Shown piece by piece: positions 46,545-56,395 of a stretch of 64,000 bases of DNA. Each line of letters begins with the position of its first letter. Positions within the stretch are counted from its first letter, which is position 1. The notes beneath the pieces were generated by a model. It was not told where the DNA came from, did not search any database, and saw only the letters and a program-made list of their open reading frames with translations. The stretch comes from Sophora flavescens. Taxonomy: Eukaryota; Streptophyta; Magnoliopsida; Fabales; Fabaceae. Where the stretch lies: contig CM061070.1 in assembly GCA_030762895.1 (NCBI GenBank), forward strand, positions 31,399,652 through 31,463,651. Reading direction: 5' to 3'. A program made the position numbers and the translations under genes.

Positions 46545-47251
46545 TAGTTTAGGGGCTTTTAGGGTTCAAGTGTCTTTTTGCGTAGCTGATTTTAACTTCA
46601 ATGGTTTTTTGTTGTCATGGTACTGTTAATTATGTTATGTTATTTTCGTATTTTATATGTAGAACTTATTATATAGTCCTTAATGATGGTCTTCCTAGGG
46701 TAGGATATGTTAGTATCCCTTTTGTTACTGTAATGTTGTTGGTGGACACTCCTTTTGTGGACTATTAATATTAATATTAATATGATGTTTTAGTTGGTGA
46801 ATTGACGTTTGCTTTTCTGATGTAGATTCTATATTTATATGCTTAATCTGTTTTAACATGATGTTTAACATTTAATATTAATATAGTTTAACTTCGAATT
46901 AAATTTTTAATTATAATTATTTTTTGGCTTTTTAGTATATCAATAAATCAATAAATACTTAACAACAACAATAGATTGCTTATGATTTTCTACCTTTTGC
47001 TTTTATTATATTAATTTATATTATTTAATTCGTACTTACATAAATTTTAATAATTAAAAATTAAATAACTCTGTTTGGGAAACTAATAAAAATTATGGAT
47101 GCAAAAAAATAAAAATAAACCAATATAAGATATTGTTGTTTTTGTAACTTCTATTTAATATTTAATTCAATTAAATAATATTGAATTTTTAATTATTCTT
47201 TCACAATGATGTCCCACATAGATAATCTCAAATATCCCACCAAACAGATTC
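46545..47251. other. AT-rich intergenic DNA downstream of the RPA-like gene
   Basis: No coding region or paired repeat is recognised. The first 250 bp probably hold the 3' untranslated region and polyadenylation signals. The last nine bases (47243-47251, AACAGATTC) are the left target duplication of the Pack-MULE. Confidence 0.5.
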
Positions 47252-47498
47252 GAGTAAATAGCCAAAATGGTCCTTGAAACTGTGAGGTCGTGTCAAGTTG
47301 GTCCCTCAAATTAACGAAATTTCAAAAAGGTCCCTGAAACTGTCAAATGTTGATCAAGTTAGTTCCTCTGTTAGGCAGGGTTCCTTGACGCCGTTAACGG
47401 CGCTTATGTGGCTGAGATGGGCACTATACACGCATATTTGAGGGACCAAATTGACACTCAATTTTTTTTCAAAAACCCTATCGTTCATCTTCTTCTTC
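47252..47498 (+). repeat. Left TIR of the Pack-MULE
   Basis: Starts GAGTAAATAGCCAAAATGG. It contains GTTAACGGCG and a GGTCCCT word repeated several times, and ends in CT-rich sequence. It pairs with 49249-49495. Confidence 0.9.
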
Positions 47499-47499
47499 C

Positions 47500-49267
47500 C
47501 TCTTCTGCCACCACCACACCTCATCGCCCCCTCCCCTTCAATCCTCTTCTCAACCCACCGCCACCACCACCTCCGCCACCAACTACCCCTCTCCGCCTTC
47601 AACTCATCGGCACGTCCAATCATAATCGACGACGGCCCCAACGACATTCTCTCCCTCCAAAGCCGCCGCTATGACTTCAACCCTCTCCTCACTTTCCTCT
47701 CCTCCACTGACTCCAACTCCAACTCTAACTCTAACTCTTCTCCCACTTCACTCCACCCCCACCGAGTTCCAACTTGTCGAGTCATACCGAGTCGTCCCTG
47801 CCCCACTCTGGCACGCTCTCCTCAAATCCCTCTGTTCCTCTTCCTCCTCCATTCCCCTCGCGTACGTCGTCGTTTCATGGCTCCAGAAACCAGGGTTTTG
47901 AAAATCGGACCGGACCGGCCGGTCCGACCGGGAACCGGGACCATGGCCGGTCCGGTCAGTAGGAAAAACCGGTCATGCATTGAACCGGTGCAAAAACCGG
48001 AAAACCGGTTCAAAACCGGTCATAACCGGTAGTGAACCGGCCTGAACCGGTTTTCTTAAAAAAAAAGAAAAAAATAGTATAAAAGGATTTGGATCATCCT
48101 AGTCAAAACCCAATTCTTTTGTTTTCTAACATATGTGGGCTGGTTGTAGATTTTGGGTTGGTTTTCCCTATGAAGATGATTTTAACATATATCTTTATAT
48201 TTATTTAGTTTAATTTCAAAATAATAAAAATTGTGCTTAATAATTTTAGTTGTTATGTTGTTTTTTTGTTTAATATTGTTATAAATATTATATTTAAAAT
48301 TAAAATAATATTATTTAATTATAACCGGTTCAACCACGGTTCAACCTCGGTTGGACCATTGAACCTCGAACCGCTGCCTTCACCGGTTCGATGACCGGTC
48401 CGGTTTTGTAAACATTGCCAGAAACACAACCTTGCTCTATTCCATTCTCATCCACGCGCTCGGTTGCAACGAGAAGCTCTACGAGGCTTTCTTGCTCTCT
48501 CAGCGTCAAGTCCTCACCCCTTTGACCTACAACGCGCTAATCGGCGCGTGCGCGCATAACGGTGACCTCGAAAAAGCTCTTAACTTAATGTCCAAAATGC
48601 GCGGCGATGGTTACCAACCAGATATTGTGAATTACAGTTCCATAATTCAGTCCCTCACGCGCGCTAACAGAATCGATTCTCCAATTTTGCAGAAGCTCTA
48701 TAGAGAAATTGAAAGTGATAAAATTGAGCTTGATGGGCACCTTCTCAATGATATTATATTAGGTTTTTCAAAAGCTGGTGATCCTAATAGGGCTATGCAG
48801 TTTCTAGCTATGGCTCAGGGTAATGGGTTGACCCCAAAATCAGCAAATTTTGTTGCTGTTATTCTAGCTTTAGGGAATTTGGGTAGAACCGTAGAAGCTG
48901 AAGCTCTGTTTGAGGAGATTAAGGAAAATGGGTTGGAACCTAGAACTAAGGCTTATAATGCACTCCTTAAAGGGTATGTGAAAGTGGGGTCTTTGAAAGA
49001 TGCGGAATTTGTTGTGTCTGAAATGGAGAGAGGTGGTGTTTTACCAGATGAGCATACTTATAGTCTGTTGATTGATGCATATGTACACGCAGGAAGATGG
49101 GAAAGTGCTAGGATTGTGTTGAAAGAGATGGAGGCAAGTAATTTGCAGCCTAACTCGTATGTTTATAGCAGGATTTTGGCGAGTTATCGCGACAAAGGGG
49201 AGTGGCAGAAATCATTTCAAGTTCTGAAGGACCAGAGACAGACGAAGGAAGAAGAAGATGAACGATA
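47500..49267 (+). pseudogene. Captured fragment of a CRP1-like chloroplast PPR gene
   Basis: Similar to Arabidopsis At5g42310/CRP1, a pentatricopeptide protein that binds chloroplast mRNAs such as petB/psaC. Visible blocks are SRRYDFNPLLTFLSS (about 47663-47707), FQLVESYRVVPAPLWHALLKSL and VVSWLQK to 47890, then after the hAT insertion LLYSILIHALG and the PPR repeats TPLTYNALIGACAHNGDLEKAL, RTKAYNALLKGYVKVG and DEHTYSLLIDAYVHAGRWESAR. It stops at QVLKDQRQ, where the right TIR supplies the last residues (TKEEEDER) and the stop. Frameshifts near 47750 and 48430, the insertion, and absence of the C-terminal half leave no functional protein. Only the uninterrupted 48432-49268 frame is open (first codon TTG). 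It is intronless here, fitting capture of exon 1. Confidence 0.88.
47891..48417. mobile_element. hAT-type MITE inserted in the captured PPR fragment
   Basis: A 527-bp element with ends CAGGGTTTTG and, on the other strand, CAATGTTTAC. Many ACCGGTT/CCGGTTC words lie at both ends around an AT-rich core. It has a perfect 8-bp target duplication CCAGAAAC at 47883-47890 and 48418-48425. The 8-bp duplication and CARNG termini indicate hAT. With it removed, the PPR reading continues SWLQKHNL. Confidence 0.9.
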
Positions 49268-49495
49268 GGGTTTTTGAAAAAAAAATTGAGTGTCAATTTG
49301 GTCCCTCAAGCATGCGTGTATAGTGCCCATCTCAGCTACATAAGCACCGTTAACGGCGTCAAGGAACCCTGCCTAACGGAGTGACTAACTTGATCAACGT
49401 TTGACAGTTTCAGGGACCTTTTTGAAATTTCGTTAATTTGAGAAACCAACTTGACACGACCTTACAGTTTCAGAGATCATTTTGACTATTTACTC
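49249..49495 (-). repeat. Right TIR of the Pack-MULE
   Basis: Reverse complement of 47252-47498 with a modest number of mismatches. Its inner end overlaps the last codons of the PPR-derived open frame. Confidence 0.9.
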
Positions 49496-49755
49496 AACAG
49501 ATTCGGGAAGGTTCTTCATTCTGACACAATCTTTTGCTTCCAAACACAACAATCCATTAACTTTCATTTACCCTTGCAAAAAATAAATATTCAAACAAAA
49601 ATCCTATGTCTATTTATACCACCATCTAAGTAAACACACCCTTCACCTTTTGTGCTATTTCGGTCTCTCCAGAAACACCCCCTTCACCTTCTTCTTCTTC
49701 TTTAACTTTCATTTACCCTACCTTGAAATCACATTACACATATACACTCAGCATC
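49496..49755. other. Intergenic DNA between Pack-MULE and B3-like pseudogene
   Basis: It begins with the right copy of the 9-bp duplication (AACAGATTC). The rest is CT-rich and probably 5' leader or promoter of the next gene. No TATA box is certain. Confidence 0.5.
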
Positions 49756-50598
49756 ATGGAAGATTATCAAGCAATTCTAACTAGACAACAAAGGGGTACA
49801 TTCGGACCATGGGCATCATAGATGAGGTAATCAGATTTACATGTCACTAATTTGTTATCTGTTTCCTGTTCATAATTTTTTGTTCTATTTCCTTCCTTTC
49901 ACAGTCATATGGTGAGGTGGATCCTGATTTTGCTCGAAGGTTTTTTGATGAATTGGGTACCCACTTGATTTTGAGTGATGTCAATGGTAATACACATACA
50001 GTGACTTACCAATAATCTGAACTCAAACCCCTTATTACAGATGGTTGGACTCAGCTACATTCATTTTATGGAATTACTGATGACCCCTCTATTGTCTTCC
50101 TCTATCTTGGAAAATCTACCTTCCAAATTACTGTTTTCAAAAAACCTTCTTCCCAATGGTCATTCCCTGAGTTTCATTCTCACTACCCAGGGAACGATTA
50201 TGCTACCTTCAAGGTGACTCTGACCCATTATAAGGTAACTAGTAGTCAACTGGTGTGTGTTAATTTTTTGTATATTATTTCCATGATTTTTTAACCTATC
50301 AACCGTAATAACCCTTAATAAATCAAGTTTATATGATTTTTTCATATTTTTTGTTTCAGAATCTGCCAATGGATTTTTCAGATTATCTAGAGGACTCTGG
50401 ATTTTGAACCTTACAGCTGCATGGTCCTAGTGGAATGGTGGAAAACTGTGACCTTTTAATTCGGTCAGTGCCAAGGAGGTCAACAAAATTGGCAAAGGAT
50501 GGAAGAAATTATCAGCTCACCATGGTTTCAAGGAAGGAGATGAAATTGTTTTTCAGTTTCCTTTTGAGAATAGTAACATGGTTAATGTGATAGATTAG
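49756..50598 (+). pseudogene. B3 DNA-binding domain gene relic
   Basis: A plant B3-type transcription-factor relic in three exons with consensus splice sites: 49756-49826, 49905-50234 and 50360-50598. Exon 1 reads MEDYQAILTRQQRGTFGPWAS. Exon 2 has DFARRFFDELGTHLILSD and ITDGWTQLHSFYGI. Exon 3 has VENCDLLIRSVPRRSTK and, after a shift, AHHGFKEGDEIVFQF, the usual B3 C-terminal pattern. In-frame stops fall at about 49816 (TAG), near 50015 (TAA) and near 50402 (TGA), plus one frameshift near 50500, so it is not functional. The family call is from the HHGF..GDEIVF pattern and exon layout; moderate. Confidence 0.6.
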
Positions 50599-50609
50599 GT
50601 CTTTTAGAG

Positions 50610-50880
50610 CTTGTTTGGGAAAGATTTTATTTCCTGATTTCAGCTGTTTTATCGAAAAAAAGCTGTTTTATGAAAAGATGATCATGTTTGGGAAAAAGTA
50701 GTTTAAAACGTTTTATTTATTTAAAGTGTTTATGAACCATCTAGGACATTGGCTTGTTTGAGAGATTTTATTTCGATTTGTTTTATGAAAAGTGTTTTTG
50801 AAAGTGATCATGTTTGGGAAAAAGTTGGTTTAAACGTTTTATTTTTTAAGTTTTATGACCATCTAGGACATTAGGTGTTT
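50610..50880 (+). repeat. Imperfect tandem duplication, period about 135 bp
   Basis: CTTGTTTGGGAAAGATTTTA (50610) recurs as CTTGTTTGAGAGATTTTATT (50753). Both are followed by GATCATGTTTGGGAAAAAGT and end at CCATCTAGGACATT. A third, short echo (TTGTTTTATGACCATCT) follows at about 50889. From 50881 to 51327 the DNA is T-rich with no feature seen. Confidence 0.75.
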
Positions 50881-51335
50881 TATAAATTTGTTTTATGACC
50901 ATCTCGCCTTGCCACGGACTTTTCCATTTCGTTCCCGTTCTCTGACCAATTCTTTTAAAGGTCAAATCAGTTTCTTTTTTCATTGTCATTTTTTTTTTTT
51001 TTTGATTGTGACAAATAGAAAATTACATTTTACGTTTTGTTAAAAATTATTATTGATACAAATAGCATACCTTTTTGTTTTTGTGGTTTTTTTCCCACCC
51101 ACGGTTTTTTGTTTTGAAACATATCCAAACGTTGTTTTGATTTGTGTTTTTGACGTTCTTCTTTTTTTTTCCCAAACACACTCTTAGTTTTTTTAGTTCT
51201 CTCTAAACTGGTTGTGTTGTCCCCTGTTTTCTATCAAGTTATGTGAAGCCTTACTATCTTTAGTTTTGTAGTTTTCATGGCTGACTTGGTTGTAAGTGAA
51301 CCCATTTTGTGGTCATTTTTATGACTTTTTGAAGT

Positions 51336-51674
51336 TGGGGTGTTCATCAACCGATCCAAACCGATTCAAACTGTAAAAATCGAATCGAAAAATCGAAAAT
51401 CGAAAATTGAAAAAATCGAAAAAAATCACAATTTTTTATTGGATTGGATCGGATTTCGGATCCTCCAGTGAAATCCAATCCAATCCAAATCAATCTATTA
51501 TATACATATACTATTATTTTTGAAATTATAGTATTACTCATACTTAAACATTATTCTTCATACTTTTATGTCCTTGATTTTTTTTAATATTTTTGTTGGA
51601 ATGACATATATAAGACTATTTAGAATAAATATTAATGCCTTGAAGTTATATTTAGCTAAAAGTTTTGATGCATA

Positions 51675-51725
<51 letters not shown>

Positions 51726-52128
51726 ATTGAGTAAACGTGAAAAATAGGAAATTAATTAAGTAAATTTGAAAAATAATTAGGCCGATTCAAGAAAAAAAAA
51801 GGATAAGTGAAAGTAGATATAGATATAATTAATATAAAAGAACGTGTTAAAAAATATTAATATTTTATTTCTTCTCAAACTCACAAATTGAAACGAAGAT
51901 TATCTTTTATCCATTATTAAATAAGTAAAAAGGACACTTGACATTCGAAAAAAAAAAGTATGACAAAAATCGAATTATCAAATCCAATCCAAACCGCATT
52001 TGATTGGATCGGATCGGATTTTTTAAGGAAGCAAACCGATCCAATCCAAATCGCACAATGTTTTTATCATTGGATTGGATGACTTTTTAACTCAAAATCG
52101 ATCTAATCCAATCCGCGAACACCCCTAC
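51336..52128. mobile_element. hAT-type non-autonomous element with 8-bp target duplication
   Basis: A 793-bp element flanked by TTTGAAGT at 51328-51335 and 52129-52136. The ends read TGGGGTGTTCATC and, on the other strand, GTAGGGGTGTTCGCG, the TAGGGGTGTTC type of plant hAT termini. Both ends carry many GGATTGGAT/AATCCAATCC words. The core is AT-rich and includes an (AT)23 microsatellite at 51677-51722. No transposase coding is seen. Confidence 0.82.
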
Positions 52129-52486
52129 TTTGAAGTACTGATCAAGTCTTTTGCTGCCTTTTGTATCAATTTCTCTCTATATTGAACACAAACACTTTAT
52201 TAAATTTTGTAATTGTGTTCTATATGGTACATTAACTTATCAATATGAACAGCCAAAAAAGGAGTTATCAATGTGCAATCCAATAAACCTACTCTAAATG
52301 GTATCCCATTTGCCTATGTTAGAGATAACCAAGTCATTTTTATATAGTTTGCTAATAACAATGATTTTAACTTAATAATACAAATGTAAGACCCATTGTA
52401 TTGATCTGGTCCCAAGAAACCAGCTGTTATAGCTTTCGAAAGCTGTGAAATGGAAACAAGCAAGTAGTATAAAAGAAGGGGTTGGG
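52129..52486. other. AT-rich intergenic DNA
   Basis: It begins with the right copy of the TTTGAAGT duplication. No gene, paired repeat or other structure is seen in the remainder. Confidence 0.5.
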
Positions 52487-53085
52487 CTAAGCTACATCAC
52501 CCTAAAATTACACCCCTCTTTGTATCATTCATGTGATAATTTGTGGATCAATTAAATTGTCATATGGATGATCAAAATTTTAACTGTTGGAGTTGTATTA
52601 ATATTGCATTCAAAGCTTGTATGTATAATATACTGCAGTATAATATACATATTTGTAGTATTTATATATTTTACCCAAAAAAATTACTTATTATTTTTAA
52701 TATCTGAAATAATGTATTTTTAGATATTAAAAATAATAAGTAATTTTTTTTGGTAAAACATATAAATATTAAAAATATGTATATTATACTACTGTACATA
52801 TAAAATTTTTTTTTTTTGGTCTCTAATACATAAAAAAAATTAACAAATACATTATTTCAGATATTAAAAAAAATAAGTATTTTTTTTTGGCAAAATATAT
52901 AAATACTAAAAATATGTATACTATATTGTAGTATACTGTACATACAAGCTTTGAATACGATATTAATATAAATCCAACAGTTGATATTTTGACCATTCAT
53001 GTGGCAATATGATTGGCCGAGAATAAGACATGTGGGAGGTGCAAAAGGTGGTGTAAAAATTGGATGGTACACCATAACCACACCT
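52487..53085. mobile_element. Foldback MITE with long inverted arms
   Basis: The left arm (about 52487-52712) and right arm (about 52845-53085) are inverted copies of each other, including the shared blocks ATTCAAAGCTTGTATGTA, TTTATATATTTT and AATATCTGAAATAATGTATT. The middle of about 130 bp holds a further partial inverted copy. The outer ends are similar but diverged (CTACATCACCCTAAAATTACACC against GTACCATCCAATTTTTACACC over a few mismatches, quoted in parts). No target duplication was resolved, so the superfamily is open. Confidence 0.7.
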
Positions 53086-53590
53086 TAAAAGAAGACAATG
53101 TGTCAGGTTTGATATCTTTTGTAAAGGAAAAACATGACCCATTTACTTAGGTGGCGAAAGTCCACCCTTTCTCATTAGTCTTTTTTCAATCTTCACCTAA
53201 TATAGTGTAACATTTTATTTGTTTTTAGTAACATATACAAATGACTCTTATTAGCACCATTCTCTTCGTAAAAGGTGTTCTGGTCAATGTAAAAAATACA
53301 ATAACCTCAAAAGTCATTTATTAACGGCTATATGGAAGGAGCACGTGACTTCGGGAACAAGGAAAGACCAAATGAACAAAGTTCACCACTGTTACTGGTT
53401 TTGATAAACCATTTGCATACACTTGCAGCATATGAAACAAGGTTCCATCAAACAATCCTTCAAACTCCATCTCCTGCAAAATGAATCATAACAATTCTAA
53501 GAATACTAGGATAAAAAGAAAGCTCATCATCAATCAAAAGTCCAGGAAGAGAAATACTGCCATCAAAGGTAAGTCCTAATACATTCTATA
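53086..53590. other. Intergenic DNA without recognised features
   Basis: I see no gene or repeat structure here. At the right end it joins abruptly to the gag-start fragment of Sirevirus E. Confidence 0.5.
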
Positions 53591-55252
53591 CTTCATAGCT
53601 TGTCGTTCTGCATCCATGGTTATTAGATCGTATTTCCTCAGTACTTGTTAGATGATCAACCCTTTCGAAGCTGAGCTCTGATACCAACTGAAGTTGACAC
53701 AGGCAAACACAGGAAGGGGGGTTAAATTGTGTTTGTTAATAATTTTCGAAAACAACATTTTTCAAAACTTATTTTCTCACACAAAGAATAAAAGACAGAA
53801 TCACACATAGAAAATTATATTTTAAAAGATTAACAAAATCAAGTTCAAATCCCCCACAGTCAGTAGAACAAATAAAACTGTAAGAGTTAAGGGATTAGAA
53901 GATTCACGTAAGTATTTTACCCTGGCTCACTCTCTTCCAATCAAGAGCTACGTCCAGTCCCTTCGACTTGAAGGTTTTACTCCACTATTTTTCAAAATAG
54001 ATTACAACAAGTATTCAACACATCTCCAGGATACAAGTGTTCCATTTTTACCAAGCCTCTTCAAGCTCTAACTCTAACAAAAAGATTGTTTGCTTTTGAT
54101 CTTCTAACTCACTATGTGTGAAGATGTGAAAGTTTAAGATCGGTTGAATATTACAATAATATTAAAACAAAAGAATACAGACTTTTGCTCTTGAGAGAAT
54201 GAAAGAATGAGAGATTATAGATTGGCAAAAGTTCAGCTCGCAAAAGATTGGCTAACAAAAGTTGTTCTTCAGTGGTTGAGGTCTTCTATTTATAGTGACC
54301 TTCTTCTTCACTTGAAAATCTTCAATGGTTTTTGAATATACCCGTTTAGAGATAGCATTAAATGCATAATATCCGTTGTGACTGATAGCTTGATCGTGGC
54401 CATTGTGAAATGTACTATTGGTTAACACTTTTGCACAAAATGGAGGGTCACAGCTCTGAGCAATTGCAACTTGAAAAATTGTCTTTCCTCCTTTGTGAAA
54501 ATTCCAGCTATTCCAGCAGTAAAGGTGACAGGGTACAGAGCGTTTTGCATTTCCCCATTGTACTATGTTGCTTTTTGCATTTCCTTGATGATAATATGTT
54601 TCTCTCACAAAGAAACAAAGCATTAAAAAAGATAAAACAAATAGGAAGGACCAACATTCGTTGAAATAAATATCAATCATTTGAAATAAATATTTCTTTG
54701 TGGTCGGGGTAGCATTTACTTAGCTAGACTGAGCATATGAGAACTTATATGAAAAAGAGAGCTCGTCTACTTAAAATCTGCGTCTACTAGCTCATGGGTG
54801 AAACCAGGTCAATGGACTTGCAGTTTTCTTTTCGCTCGTCTACTGACGTGGCATATCCTCTGGTCTATCATCAAGTCTTTGGACTTGCTACATTTCAGTG
54901 AGTTACTTTTTGATCTTCGTCTACTGAAGTGGCATTTAAGCTCGTCTACTCATAGAAACTAAAGTTCTCGTCTTCTGAGAGTATTTTATTAACCGTCTAT
55001 TCAAAAATAAATAAATAAATATACCATTCGTTTTGAGCAGCTCGTCTATATGAATGGGTGCGGATTTTCAATCTAAGTCCAAGCAGATACAAGGAAACTT
55101 ATTCAAGGTTTCTATAACTTATATATTTTTAACATTCCTGTAAGACTAGATAAAGCATGTTAGATCTCAACTAAAACTTTGTCATGCAAATTTAATCCTT
55201 TTTGTTAACATCAAAACTCATATTATTAACCCAAAGCACTTTGGTTCCAACA
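53591..55252 (-). mobile_element. Sirevirus E: isolated 5' LTR with leader and first gag codons
   Basis: In minus orientation: LTR 55252-53689 (begins TGTTGGAACC, ends CAACTTCA), a primer-binding site at 53673-53686 (TGGTATCAGAGCTC), a short leader, and the first gag codons (TMDAERQA), which break off near 53591. It is the same family as A and D. The likely TATA box (TATAAATAG on the minus strand) is at 54286-54295, and GACGAG words are frequent at 54760-55060. It is a truncated copy, not a solo LTR, because leader and gag start are attached. Confidence 0.85.
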
Positions 55253-55714
55253 GGTTATACTCTAACATGAAGGATCATAGCTTTATGCATCGTGTAGTAG
55301 CCATATCAGAGTTGTGCAGAGAGATTTTGTACTTTGAAAAGCACATTTCCCTTTTCATGTAATAACCAAGAGTACTAGGAAATAAAGTCTGTTGGAAGCA
55401 TTCTTTAACTGGACTTCACCTCTGATTTCCTAGGTTGCTTGTGAGATGGCCTCTGACTTTTCTTGATAAGCGTGAAATTAAGAAAGAGAGAGCTTCAGAA
55501 TCTTTTATATGAAGGGACATCTTCCAAAAGCTATTGTACTTGGGTTCTTCATCGAGGAACCATAGATAAGTATAGGAACTTATCAGAAGATACGTTGAAA
55601 CATCAATGTAGAAAGTCAATAATCCTAGTCAACAGATTGGTTGACTTTTGCTTCTTCAGACATGTGATCATCTACGTGGGCAGATAGGTGAGAGGGTGAC
55701 TTCTTACTATTTTG
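55253..55714. other. Uncharacterised DNA, possibly a degraded minus-strand copia LTR
   Basis: No gene is supported. On the minus strand the block contains CATATAAAAG near 55505-55516 and leads at its right end into an LTR-like end at 55830, so it may be the rest of that LTR. This is inference without a partner copy. Confidence 0.35.
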
Positions 55715-56006
55715 ATCTGCACACTACATAGACATTAGCAACCAATACGAAGGTTAATTAAATCATTAACCAATTGTTTAGTTTTCATCAAAACTTAGGG
55801 AAATGTACATCGGATATTTTAGAGACTTAACATAGGATAGCCGATGCACCTTACTCTCAAATGTGCCACCACGGTTGTACATGATTCTGTTAAGTCTCTA
55901 AAATGTCTGATGTGCATTTCCCTAAGTTTTGATGAGAACTAAACATTGGTTAATGATTTAATTAACCTTCATATTGGTTGCTAACCTATCTATCGAGTGT
56001 GCAGAT
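55715..56006. repeat. Inverted repeat of LTR-like ends around a chromovirus LTR scrap
   Basis: The arms (about 55715-55831 and 55888-56006) are inverted copies of about 117 bp with few mismatches. Each arm, read outward from the loop, begins TGTTAAGTCTCTAAAA, like the start of a copia LTR. The 57-bp loop (55832-55888) closely resembles 60237-60292 inside the LTR of chromovirus F, sharing CCACCACGGTTGTACATGAT. So two LTR starts appear to lie head to head on a chromovirus LTR fragment. Confidence 0.75.
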
Positions 56007-56009
56007 TAA

Positions 56010-56395
56010 ATAAGAGAATCATCCGTCCAACAGTGTAGTGAATAAAAGCTCACGTCCAAAATGCAAGGGATTGAAACGCGCGTCCAAAACGCAAGAGAGA
56101 GAAACTTGCGTCCACTAAGTATCAAAAGCCGCGTCTACTAAAAGTATAAAAAGCCGCGTCTACTAAAAGTATCAGAAGGCCGCATCTACTAAAAGTATCA
56201 GAAGGTCGCGTCTACTAAAAGTATCAAAAGGTCGCGTCTACTAAAAGTATCAGAAGACCGCGTCTACTAAATGTATCAAAAGTGTGTCTGCTTAAGGTAT
56301 CAGATGGAGCTCGTCTATTAAGGAATCAGATGGAGCTCGTCTATTAAGGAATCAGATGGAGCTCGTCTATTAAGGAATCATTTGGAGCTCGTCCA
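56010..56395 (+). repeat. Minisatellite of CGTCTACTAAAAGTATCAGAAG and related units
   Basis: First, CGTCCAAAATGCAAG-type units, then about seven units of roughly 27 bp built on GCGTCTACTAAAAGTATCAG (56120-56280), then four units of about 26 bp built on GAGCTCGTCTATTAAGGAAT (56300-56395). The plan matches the LTR minisatellite of element B. It lies just downstream of the LTR-like end at 55888, so it is probably U3 of that LTR. It ends abruptly in the integrase of chromovirus F. Confidence 0.85.

Larger units (their letters stand above)
47252..49495. mobile_element. Pack-MULE carrying a CRP1-like PPR gene fragment
   Basis: A Mutator-like non-autonomous element of 2244 bp. Terminal inverted repeats of about 245 bp (47252-47498 and 49249-49495) both begin GAGTAAATAG and are clearly alike throughout, ending inside at CCTATCGTTCATCTTCTTC and its complement. 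Perfect 9-bp target duplications AACAGATTC lie at 47243-47251 and 49496-49504, as expected for MULEs. Between the TIRs is no transposase but a fragment of a nuclear PPR gene, and a hAT MITE inserted later. Length, TIRs and duplication make the class call strong. Confidence 0.93.

Noticed and set aside
47408..47674. Proline-rich 88-residue frame in the Pack-MULE
   Set aside because: It starts in the TIR and runs in a different frame from the CRP1-like reading, so it is a by-product of CT-rich sequence.
54252..54680. 142-residue minus-strand frame in the E LTR (and similar frames in the A LTRs)
   Set aside because: It lies wholly in the LTR, is not preserved between the A, D and E copies as a protein, and has no recognisable motif.
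53591..55252. Solo LTR interpretation of E
   Set aside because: The primer-binding site and the first gag codons are still attached, so it is a truncated element rather than a product of LTR-LTR recombination.
56010..56395. Possible CRISPR-like array (regular units of 26-27 bp)
   Set aside because: Units are directly adjacent with no unique spacers, and the setting is a plant LTR minisatellite.
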